Shown here piece by piece: positions 1 through 6,833 of a stretch of 15,015 bases of DNA (positions within the stretch are counted from its first letter, which is position 1; each line of letters opens with the position of its first letter). Location: NCBI GenBank assembly GCA_002699335.1, contig PACG01000104.1, positions 52,873 through 67,887 of the forward strand, written 5' to 3'. Under the pieces are notes generated by a model. It was not told the origin of the DNA, did no database searches, and was given only the letters and a program-made list of their open reading frames with translations. The position numbers and the translations under genes are program-made. This stretch comes from Candidatus Poribacteria bacterium (GTDB taxonomy: Bacteria > Poribacteria > WGA-4E > UBA9662).

Positions 1-156
1 AACCGGTTCCCTTCAACCCACATTGGCTTCGCAACTATTCTAAACCGTAACTTTCCACTCTATCGACAATTTCTCCTACTGGAAGGAGGTACACGAAGCT
101 TGGGTGCAGGATGCCATTTCTGCCTTTCCCCTGATACGGTTAGTTTATCCAGTTAA
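1..156 (+). CDS. Possible 3' end of an upstream gene (partial, weak)
   Basis: The first plus-strand frame is open from the window edge to a TAA at 154-156. That stop shares one base with the ATG of the next gene (TAATG), an arrangement typical of translational coupling. The 51 residues show no family I recognise and are rich in Leu, Ser and Arg. A purine-rich GGAAGGAGGT at 81-90 lies inside it with no obvious matching gene. A competing reading is the third frame, which ends at 46-48 with PVPFNPHWLRNYSKP and also looks protein-like. An opening of 51 codons is not rare by chance. Confidence 0.2.
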   Translation, partial: NRFPSTHIGFATILNRNFPLYRQFLLLEGGTRSLGAGCHFCLSPDTVSLSS

Positions 157-2081
157 TGCTTATAGTTAACCCCACCTCGTCGAGGACCATTACTAAAAAA
201 GCTATTATCGTTGGGCTAATTCTGGTCATCGTCAACGCTTACTGGGTTGGCATTGCCAGCGAACTTTGGTATGCCGTCTATACGCTAGTCTCACCTTTCT
301 CCAATGCCGTTTTTAGCTTAGCGGTGTTGCTTTTGGTCAACGCTATTCTCAAGCGGTATGCCAAACCGCTCGTTTTTACCCCAGCCGAACTTTTGCTGAC
401 TTACGCCATGGTGACCATGGTTTCAACCATCTCTGGTCATGCCATGATGGCAATTCTGATGGGGGGACTAGCACATCCGTTTTGGTTTGCCTCGGCAGAG
501 AACGAATGGACAGAACTCTTTCTACACTATATTCCCTCTTGGTTAACCGTTCATCAGACCGATCCACTTCGAGGCTACTATGAAGGCAGATCGAGCATTT
601 TTCTGCCTGATCATCTTCGTGCCTGGCTGGTTCCCGTTTTGGTATGGTCGGGCTTTATTCTCGTCTTGTACAGCTCTTTGCTCTGCATCGGATTGATCTT
701 GCGCAAACAGTGGATGGAACGGGAAAAATTGAGTTTTCCGCTAACACAACTACCAATTCAGATGGCCATGAACAACAATTTCTTCAAACTGAAGACCCTC
801 TGGATCGGTTTTGCAATTTCTGCTATCATCCGCTTTGTTAATGGGGCACACGACATTTTTCCCGCTTTACCAGGCTTCCCTGCCAACTTTCGACTGGATC
901 GATTTTTTACCGACAAGCCTTGGAACGCCATTGGTTATAGCTCTATGTCTTTCAATTTAGCCATCGTTGGCCTAACCTACTTCATGCCATTGGATCTGGC
1001 ATTTTCAACCTGGTTCTTCTTCTGGTTGACCCGAGCAGAACGAGTGACAGCCAGCATGATTGGGATCAATATTCCAGATCTGCATCTCAACGATCGTGCT
1101 ACTGGGGGGTGGATCGGGATCGCCATCATTGCACTTTGGGGGGCGCGACGACATTTATCTGAGTTTATTGGACATCTGGTCGGACGATTTCAGGTCGACG
1201 ATTCACGGGAACCGTTCTCTTTTCGCACACTAATGCTGATTACCCTTCTCTGTATTGGTTTGGTCTTCACCTTTTGTTATCTGGCAGGAATGTCACTGTG
1301 GGCGATGGTGGTCTTCTACTTAATTTTTCTGATGTTTGCCTTAGCCATTGGTCGTGTGCGGGCTGAACTGGGTCCTCCCTACCACGAAGTTATCGGCATC
1401 AATCCCCGTCAAATGATGGTAGATCTATTTGGAACGCGGCGATTGGGAGTTGCCAACCTAACTGTCATCAGTTTTTTGTATGCTTTCAACCGGTGTAACC
1501 GATCTCATCCGATGCCTAACCAGGTCGAAAGTTTACGGATCGGTGAACGATCAAAAATACCGGGTTTTACCCTGATACTTGCCTTAGCTTTGGCGATTGG
1601 TGTCGGTGCATTTGCTACCTTTTGGTCTTATCTGGAGGTGATGTACCGATACGGGCTTGACCGATGTCACGGCGCAATCGGACACTTCGGCTGGGAAACC
1701 TTTAACCCACTCCAGAATTGGCTTCAGCACCCTCGTGAAGTCGAAACTGGAGGGATCGTATTTATGGGTATTGGACTGGGGTTTGTATTCTTCTTACAGT
1801 TTTTGAGAAGCCACTTTATGTGGTGGCCACTGCACGCTTCAGGCTACGTGCTGTCTGGTGCTTCTTGGGGAGGGCTGATCTACTTCTGGTTCCCGGTAAT
1901 GGTCAGTTGGTTGGCCAAAGCACTAATTCTGAAGTTTGCTGGGTGGCAGATGCACCGCAAGTTAGAACCGTTTTTTCTCGGATTGGTTCTGGGCGATTAT
2001 ATTCCTCGTAGTATCCTGAGCATACTGAGTTTCATCCTCAATCTCTATATGCCCTCCTCTGGTGCAGGACATACGCTCTAG
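156..2081 (+). CDS. DUF6785/DUF6784-type polytopic membrane protein
   Basis: This 641-residue protein is very hydrophobic, with roughly a dozen predicted membrane helices (for example about 16-34, 45-65, 156-182, 355-398, 470-495, 530-553 and 575-600). The first helix carries LVIVNAYWV, and a conserved-looking loop near 190 reads MEREKLSFPLTQLP; both resemble the large DUF6785/DUF6784 proteins that recur in Poribacteria and related uncultured bacteria. The family is uncharacterised; a transporter role, distantly like oligopeptide transporters, is only a guess. A charged loop around residues 400-450 contains RAELGPPYHEVIGINPRQMM. The ATG at 156 is the first possible start, because an in-frame TAG lies at 141-143; no good Shine-Dalgarno precedes it, consistent with coupling to an upstream gene. 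The gene is followed by an inverted repeat and a convergent small gene. Confidence 0.75.
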   Translation: MLIVNPTSSRTITKKAIIVGLILVIVNAYWVGIASELWYAVYTLVSPFSNAVFSLAVLLLVNAILKRYAKPLVFTPAELLLTYAMVTMVSTISGHAMMAILMGGLAHPFWFASAENEWTELFLHYIPSWLTVHQTDPLRGYYEGRSSIFLPDHLRAWLVPVLVWSGFILVLYSSLLCIGLILRKQWMEREKLSFPLTQLPIQMAMNNNFFKLKTLWIGFAISAIIRFVNGAHDIFPALPGFPANFRLDRFFTDKPWNAIGYSSMSFNLAIVGLTYFMPLDLAFSTWFFFWLTRAERVTASMIGINIPDLHLNDRATGGWIGIAIIALWGARRHLSEFIGHLVGRFQVDDSREPFSFRTLMLITLLCIGLVFTFCYLAGMSLWAMVVFYLIFLMFALAIGRVRAELGPPYHEVIGINPRQMMVDLFGTRRLGVANLTVISFLYAFNRCNRSHPMPNQVESLRIGERSKIPGFTLILALALAIGVGAFATFWSYLEVMYRYGLDRCHGAIGHFGWETFNPLQNWLQHPREVETGGIVFMGIGLGFVFFLQFLRSHFMWWPLHASGYVLSGASWGGLIYFWFPVMVSWLAKALILKFAGWQMHRKLEPFFLGLVLGDYIPRSILSILSFILNLYMPSSGAGHTL

Positions 2082-2116
2082 CCAGATAATGGTGAGCACC
2101 AAGTTAGGATATCTGG
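2082..2116. terminator. Inverted repeat between convergent genes, possible bidirectional terminator
   Basis: CCAGATA at 2082-2088 pairs perfectly with TATCTGG at 2110-2116. The loop holds a second small inverted repeat, TGGTG/CACCA, at 2090-2101. It lies directly after the stop of the membrane protein gene and before the end of the convergent small gene. No run of T follows on either strand, so it is not a textbook intrinsic terminator. Confidence 0.35.
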
Positions 2117-2130
2117 ATTCTGTCAACTCT

Positions 2131-2313
2131 TCAAGATCTCATCTTTCGCCAAACCAAATCTATTAGGCTTTTTACTGGTCGGAGGAAACCAATAGCAAGT
2201 GCCCCTAGAATACCAAGGATAACCAATATCTGTAAGAAGTTAGTGCCGAGGACAAATAAACCAATGTAAATGACAACCGACAGTAGGCCCAACAGTCCAA
2301 TTTTCCGAAACAC
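2131..2313 (-). CDS. Small two-helix membrane protein, unknown function
   Basis: This minus-strand frame encodes 60 residues with two hydrophobic segments, about residues 6-23 and 25-44, separated by a short N/Q turn (TNFLQ). A basic tail follows (RPVKSLIDLVWRKMRS). The positive charges at both ends suggest a hairpin in the inner membrane with both termini cytoplasmic. The start is a GTG at 2313; an in-frame TAG two codons upstream limits the choice, and no clear Shine-Dalgarno is visible. I recognise no family; it superficially resembles small phage-holin-like or stress membrane peptides, but that is not evidence of such a role. The amphipathic, helix-like composition is the main argument that it is real rather than a chance frame. 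Confidence 0.45.
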   Translation of the reverse strand: MFRKIGLLGLLSVVIYIGLFVLGTNFLQILVILGILGALAIGFLRPVKSLIDLVWRKMRS

Positions 2314-2762
2314 AGTCTAGCTACTTTTTAGTGTTTTCCAACACGCAGTGAGGTGAGAAAAGTGATATACAAAATCGAAGCTACTCATGAGAGTTCGAAA
2401 CATACGGGCACTCATAAATAGTTTAATCCTTTCGCCAACTTAAAATACCTGTCAAGAAGAATAACGGTGTTTAGGACTCTTGTCAATCTTTCTTTTTTCA
2501 TCATAATTATGTTATGCGATGTTGACTTCTTTTAGAGTCTGGAAATCAAATTAATTTCCTTAATTATTGCAGAGTACCTGCTTACCCAGACAGCTTTTCT
2601 AAGCGGGCGATTTATCTAGGACAATTCATTAGAACTAGCATTATTCTTTATCTCTATCTAACGTAGGTTTTTATAGTCTATTTAACCTTCAAAATCCTGA
2701 TTTCTAGGCATCAAATTATCTACCTGATCTTAAAAATTATGGATGAATTGGGCTCATGTTTG
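2314..2762. other. AT-rich intergenic stretch without recognisable gene
   Basis: This roughly 450-base stretch has frequent stops in all frames. It shows no RNA gene, array or clear repeat that I can identify. It adjoins the C-terminal end of the decayed IS5-type transposase and may be old insertion-sequence or gene debris, but no protein similarity is visible in it. Confidence 0.5.
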
Positions 2763-3265
2763 TCAATCCAATAGGGCTCTTGGATAAAGTTCAAGGCTGT
2801 AGATAGCAAAAATTAGATTAAAACGTCATCTAAAACACTAACGACGATTTCGATCACGCTGCGAGAGAATGCCAGAAACCTTTAATTTACCAATCACATA
2901 GTTCAACAAAGCTATCCCTAGACAGTGCTCGGTTACGGCCTTTCTGATTCCTGGATAGAGGGTGGCGTTTGCATTTCTTCTTTGCATCGTGCTGTTGGCA
3001 CGCAACCGATATAATCCTTGGTCACTGCTATCAGCCAGGCAACCAATTTTGTCATTGATTACCATTTGGCTGTATCGGAATGACTGAAAGCGGTAGCCAT
3101 AATTTGCAATCTTTGTTGATTGATGACTACTTGTGCTTACGATGTGCCCTTTTCTTTCCACTATAATGCCTGCTTCTTAGACCATTCAATTGGTTGCTGA
3201 TTGACATCACGTGCATAGCGATGACTTTCTGCTCAATCTCGTTACTGTTTCCCTTCAGTAATTCC
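2763..3265 (-). pseudogene. Decayed IS5-superfamily transposase (DDE_Tnp_4 type)
   Basis: Read on the minus strand, three frames together give the second half of an IS5/ISL2-like DDE transposase. DVNQQPIEWSKKQ (first catalytic Asp at 3206-3208) is followed by HYSGKKRAHRK in another frame. AQVVINQQRLQIMATAFSH comes next in the first frame, then CLADSSDQGLYRLRANS (second Asp, LAD at 3029-3037) and YVIGKLKVSGILSQRDRNRR. The frame continues past TAG at 2838-2840 and TGA at 2826-2828 into RFNLIFAIYSLEL, exactly how the C-terminus of this family reads, and stops at 2763. The VEH triplet that normally carries the catalytic Glu appears as LNY. Several frameshifts, at least two nonsense codons and a lost catalytic residue make it inactive. 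The N-terminal third is missing or unrecognisable. Terminal inverted repeats were not found. Confidence 0.8.
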
Positions 3266-3269
3266 GATT

Positions 3270-3480
3270 AGAACTGCCCGTTACGATCATGTGGGCCTTG
3301 TATTTCCATCTCTCCGCCAGAGGTACACATCTTGTGAGTGTCGCGTCTGTTCCGGCTGTTGCCAGTATTTTGGCCTTCGCAATAGAAGTTACTTGGCCCA
3401 GCAACCGAACCACTTCTTCCGCACTGGGCATGCTGATAGGGAGAGAGACCTGGTTTGTTGGCTTTATTCTTTCTTGTCAT
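3270..3480 (-). pseudogene. Possible IS3-type OrfA remnant
   Basis: On the minus strand an ATG at 3478-3480 begins MTRKNKANKP. After a frame change the sequence reads SAEEVVRLLGQVTSIAKAKI, and after another reads DVYLWRRDGNTRP. This order (basic N-terminus, AEE(I/V)VRLL helix, then a tyrosine-tryptophan-arginine recognition segment like TYYRWRKEYGG) matches the helix-turn-helix OrfA of IS3-family elements. The match needs two frameshifts and is short, so it is tentative. It lies just upstream, on the same strand, of the IS5-type remnant, suggesting successive insertions at one site. No OrfB (rve integrase) sequence was recognised. Confidence 0.35.
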
Positions 3481-3765
3481 TGGATATCTTCTTTTTACGG
3501 TCCTCATTTGCACATACTATCTTACACTCTCTTAGTTTCTGTTCGACGCCCAGTTTCTTTATATCTCATGATCTCATAATAACACCTTTCACTACTTATG
3601 TAGGAGACCCAACGCAAAAATTATATAATCAGAGCTTATAATCTTTTTAAATCAGACAAAAACCTCGAGGAACTTGTATTGCCTTTGTTTAATATGTTAT
3701 GGTTTGATTATGCCAACTGCATTTTCATCAGCTGTGCGACTTTAATATATTATTTAGCCAGAGAA

Positions 3766-3802
3766 AATGTCAAGGTTAGTAGATTCTCCCTCACCTGACA
3801 TT
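3766..3802. promoter_or_regulatory. Imperfect inverted repeat upstream of sdhA
   Basis: AATGTCA at 3766-3772 plus GGT at 3774-3776 pair with ACC at 3793-3795 plus TGACATT at 3796-3802. This gives ten base pairs with one bulged A and a 16-base loop. It lies about 155 bases before the sdhA start. It could be an operator for a dimeric regulator or the end of an older transcript; nothing shows which. Confidence 0.3.
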
Positions 3803-3941
3803 CAGGGATTAGTACATCTTCCTTAGTACCTTTGCCAGCTAGGCACCATTTTAAATCACTTTGCGGATGGGTTTTCATGCACTTTGTCTGGCACACAAAA
3901 ACTGATAGGAATAGTTAACATTTCACAACACCATAAAGACC

Positions 3942-3945
3942 GGAG
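3942..3945 (+). promoter_or_regulatory. sdhA ribosome binding site
   Basis: GGAG lies 11 bases before the ATG at 3957. The context GGAGTAAAT is repeated before sdhE at 6821-6829, supporting both starts. Confidence 0.6.
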
Positions 3946-3956
3946 TAAATGTAAGT

Positions 3957-5660
3957 ATGATTGAACATGATGTGCTGGTGATCGGTGGTGGTTTAGCAGG
4001 AATGAGTACAGCTCTTCATGCGAAACAAGCTGGAGCAGATGTGGCAATGCTCTCCAAAGTTTATCCAACACGTTCACATTCAGCCGCCGCACAAGGTGGT
4101 ATTAACTCAGCCATAGGAGTTGAAGACTCTTGGGAAGTTCATGCCTATGAAACCGTCAAAGGAAGTGATTTTTTAGGTGATCAAGACGCCATTGAAATCC
4201 TATGCGAAGAAGGCATTCAAGACATTTTTACGCTTGAACATTACGGTGTCATCTTCGACAGAGACGATGAAGGACTTATCCACATGCGTGGTTTTGGTGG
4301 TACCGACAAAAGCCGAACCTGTCATGTTGGTGATATGACCGGCCAAACTCTACTGCATGTTATATACGAACAGCTCTTTAAACTAGAAGTCAAATCTTAC
4401 AATGAATGGTTTGTCACAACTCTGTTGATGGAAGATGGGGTATGTTGTGGTGCGGTCGCCATGGAAATGGTTAGTGGCAAATTAGAAATCTTCAAAGCTA
4501 AGTCGATTGTTCTTTGTACCGGTGGATGTGGACGGGTCTATGAACCAAGCACTAATGGCCTAATAGTGACGGGTGACGGGTTGTCCTTAGCTTATTGTGC
4601 GGGTGCTGTCCTTATGGATATGGAGATGGTACAATACCATCCAACAACGCTGCCTTCTAATGGTTTCCTCATAACAGAAGGGGCTCGAGGAGAGGGAGCA
4701 TACCTGTTAAACGCTAATAATGAGCGCTTTATGTTAGATCCACGTTATGAAGCAACAACGTTGGCCGAGAAAGCGTCACGCGATGTGGTCTCGCGTGCCG
4801 AAACAATCGAAATTCAAGAAGGGCGTGGAATAGATGGTTGTGTATTATTGGATTGTCGCCATATAAAAGATCGCATCTTAGAGGCTTTTCATCAAATATC
4901 TGAACTCGCAAAAGATTATGCGGGTGTTGATATAACGAACGCCCCACTACCGGTTTGCCCTGGAATGCATTATCTGATGGGTGGTATCAAGACTGACGTT
5001 GATGGTCGTTGCTATCGACATAACGGGAATGGTATCGAACCTCTTCCAGGTTTGTATGCTGCTGGTGAGACTGCTTGCACTTCTGCTCATGGAGCCAATC
5101 GATTGGGTGGTAACAGTTTACTAGACTGCGTTGTCTTCGGCCGTAGAGCTGGAGTACACGCTGCCCAATACGCGACTAATGCTAACGCTATTAATATCTC
5201 CGAACAAGTCGTAAAAACCGAGGAGCAGAAAATTGCTGACATCTTTGCTCGTGCCACGGATGAACGTCCCGCAGCCCTAAGATTGGAAATGGGTAATATT
5301 ATGCATGAGTTTACTGGCGTATTTCGAGATGAATCGGGCTTACTCGAATCAAAACGCCGAATTGGGTTAGTACGGGAGCGCTATCCCCAGATCTCCGTTG
5401 ATGATAAAGGTCGAATCTTCAACACTGATCTAGTAGCAGCCCTAGAGCTAGATTATATGCTTGATTGCGCCGAGACAATTATTGCGAGTTCCCTCGCTCG
5501 CCGGGAAAGTCGCGGAGCTCACACACGTACTGACTACCCTGAGCGAGACGATAAAAATTGGCTCAAACATGTAATTGTTTACCGAACAGATGAAGGCCCC
5601 AAAGTTGATTATTTACCGGTGACCATCACCAAATGGCAACCAGAGTTGCGTCAGTACTAA
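3957..5660 (+). CDS. sdhA: Succinate dehydrogenase/fumarate reductase flavoprotein subunit
   Basis: This 567-residue FAD subunit interconverts succinate and fumarate. The N-terminal dinucleotide fold VLVIGGGLAGMSTALHAK (6-23) is followed by RSHSAAAQGG, whose His41 is the expected covalent FAD attachment site. Substrate-site residues of the family are present: His228 in QYHPTT, the TEGARGEG loop after it, Arg275 in SRDVVSR, His338 in MHYLMGG and Arg382 in HGANRLGGNS. The C-terminal helical and capping region is complete, ending near the tyrosine-rich tail. There is no Tat signal, so the catalytic head should face the cytoplasm, unlike periplasmic methylmenaquinol:fumarate reductases (MfrA). 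It is the first gene of sdhABE, 28 bases before sdhB. Orientation of the physiological reaction cannot be read from sequence. Confidence 0.95.
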   Translation: MIEHDVLVIGGGLAGMSTALHAKQAGADVAMLSKVYPTRSHSAAAQGGINSAIGVEDSWEVHAYETVKGSDFLGDQDAIEILCEEGIQDIFTLEHYGVIFDRDDEGLIHMRGFGGTDKSRTCHVGDMTGQTLLHVIYEQLFKLEVKSYNEWFVTTLLMEDGVCCGAVAMEMVSGKLEIFKAKSIVLCTGGCGRVYEPSTNGLIVTGDGLSLAYCAGAVLMDMEMVQYHPTTLPSNGFLITEGARGEGAYLLNANNERFMLDPRYEATTLAEKASRDVVSRAETIEIQEGRGIDGCVLLDCRHIKDRILEAFHQISELAKDYAGVDITNAPLPVCPGMHYLMGGIKTDVDGRCYRHNGNGIEPLPGLYAAGETACTSAHGANRLGGNSLLDCVVFGRRAGVHAAQYATNANAINISEQVVKTEEQKIADIFARATDERPAALRLEMGNIMHEFTGVFRDESGLLESKRRIGLVRERYPQISVDDKGRIFNTDLVAALELDYMLDCAETIIASSLARRESRGAHTRTDYPERDDKNWLKHVIVYRTDEGPKVDYLPVTITKWQPELRQY

Positions 5661-5688
5661 GGATTAATTTGAAAGGAACCAAGAGACG

Positions 5689-6648
5689 ATGATACAAACT
5701 AATCTAAAAGTTTATCGCTATAATCCTCAAAAAGATCAAGAATCCTACTACGATACTTATACAGTAGATAATTTACCTGACTTTGCCACGGTACTGGATG
5801 CACTTATCAAAATTCGTGAAGAAATAGATGGTACACTGACATTGCGCGGCTCCTGCCGAAGTGCGGTTTGCGGGTCTTGTTCCTTTCGGGTGAATGGACA
5901 TGCGAAATTAGGGTGTAAAACTAAACTTTCAACACTCGCGCCTGATGGTGAGGAAATTCGTATAGACCCAATGGGTAATATGGAGGTAATTAAAGATCTG
6001 GTTACCAATATGGACACATTCTGGGACCAAATACGACAGGTCAAGCCATGGGTTGAAACCGAGGGTGAACCACCAGAACGTGAGTACAAAGTTCCACATA
6101 GCAAGATGGTTGAGCTACAACAACCAATGAATTGTATTATGTGTGGCGCATGTGTAAGTGACTGCACAGTATTGGAGGTCGATGACAAGTTTCTAGGTCC
6201 AGCCGCACTGGCCAAGGCCTATCGCGTAGTAGGGGATCCTCGACACGCACCAAAAAAAGAATCACTAATAAATTTAAGTCAGGAGGGCGGTGTCTGGGAT
6301 TGTACCCGCTGCATGGAGTGCGTGCAAGTTTGTCCAAAGGACGTCGCACCGATGGATCAAATTATCAAATTGCGTCAACTCGCCATCAAAGAGGGACTGA
6401 CTAGGAATGTGGGCGCAAAACATGTGCTCCATTTCACCGAAAGCGTATCACATAGCGGGGTAGTTGATGAACGCACTTTGCCTATTAAAGCCGCCGGTTT
6501 AGGTTGGGCTATAAAAAACACAAGCACCGCAATTAAGGCAATACTGAAAGGGAAGATTAAACCACCTCTTCCCGGCACACATCCATCAGTAACAGAAGTT
6601 AGGGATATACAGCGTATTCATGAAGAACTGGAAGGGGATACTAAATAA
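5689..6648 (+). CDS. sdhB: Succinate dehydrogenase/fumarate reductase iron-sulfur subunit, type-E-like
   Basis: This 319-residue electron-transfer subunit links the flavin of SdhA to the quinone side. The ferredoxin domain carries the [2Fe-2S] ligands Cys56, Cys61, Cys64 and Cys76 (CRSAVCGSC). The C-terminal ferredoxin domain has CIMCGACVSDC (Cys149, 152, 155, 159) and CTRCMECVQVCP (Cys205, 208, 211, 215). In Escherichia coli SdhB the position of Cys208 is a non-cysteine and the third centre is [3Fe-4S]; the extra Cys here predicts a second [4Fe-4S], as reported for archaeal type-E enzymes. The protein is about 60-80 residues longer than classical SdhB; the excess is a C-terminal extension after about residue 240, rich in Lys and Pro. 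AAAGGA at 5672-5677 precedes the ATG. It is followed by a 185-base structured gap and then sdhE. Confidence 0.93.
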   Translation: MIQTNLKVYRYNPQKDQESYYDTYTVDNLPDFATVLDALIKIREEIDGTLTLRGSCRSAVCGSCSFRVNGHAKLGCKTKLSTLAPDGEEIRIDPMGNMEVIKDLVTNMDTFWDQIRQVKPWVETEGEPPEREYKVPHSKMVELQQPMNCIMCGACVSDCTVLEVDDKFLGPAALAKAYRVVGDPRHAPKKESLINLSQEGGVWDCTRCMECVQVCPKDVAPMDQIIKLRQLAIKEGLTRNVGAKHVLHFTESVSHSGVVDERTLPIKAAGLGWAIKNTSTAIKAILKGKIKPPLPGTHPSVTEVRDIQRIHEELEGDTK

Positions 6649-6683
6649 TTATCGTTTGAGAAGTTCCAGAATGCGTACCTGAA

Positions 6684-6729
6684 AAGCCTAACCCACAGGA
6701 GCGAATGTATCCGCTTAGTTGGCAGGCTT
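6684..6729 (+). other. Hairpin in the sdhB-sdhE gap
   Basis: AAGCCT at 6684-6689 pairs with AGGCTT at 6724-6729. Just inside, AAC at 6690-6692 can pair with GTT at 6718-6720, and AGCG at 6700-6703 pairs with CGCT at 6712-6715. The gap is 185 bases, long for genes of one complex. The structure has no T-tract, so a processing site, attenuator or mRNA-stability element is as likely as a terminator. Confidence 0.35.
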
Positions 6730-6820
6730 GGGAATCTGATTTTCTTCGCAATCAATGATTAAAAGCAGGTTTTGCGACAACAAATTAACATCATGAATAA
6801 GTAATTCGCAGTTAATCGTA

Positions 6821-6824
6821 GGAG
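6821..6824 (+). promoter_or_regulatory. sdhE ribosome binding site
   Basis: GGAG lies nine bases before the ATG at 6834, in the same GGAGTAAAT context seen before sdhA. Confidence 0.6.
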
Positions 6825-6833
6825 TAAATATAA

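Larger units (their letters stand above)
3481..3956. other. AT-rich leader region upstream of sdhA
   Basis: No protein-coding frame in this stretch looks real. It should contain the sdhABE promoter, but I see no convincing pair of -35 and -10 boxes. An imperfect hairpin lies at 3766-3802, and the sdhA ribosome binding site lies at the right end. Confidence 0.5.

Noticed and set aside
2838..3161. A 107-codon minus-strand gene
   Set aside because: Its content is the C-terminal part of the decayed IS5-type transposase, beginning at a chance GTG and ending at a nonsense mutation, so it is reported as pseudogene instead.
3289..3641. Two overlapping plus-strand open frames of 96 and 116 codons
   Set aside because: They lie antisense to the transposase-like remnants, are rich in Ser, Leu and His without domain pattern, and lack ribosome binding sites.
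5757..6215. A 152-codon minus-strand frame antisense to sdhB
   Set aside because: It is a shadow of the sdhB coding sequence, which has complete cluster motifs.
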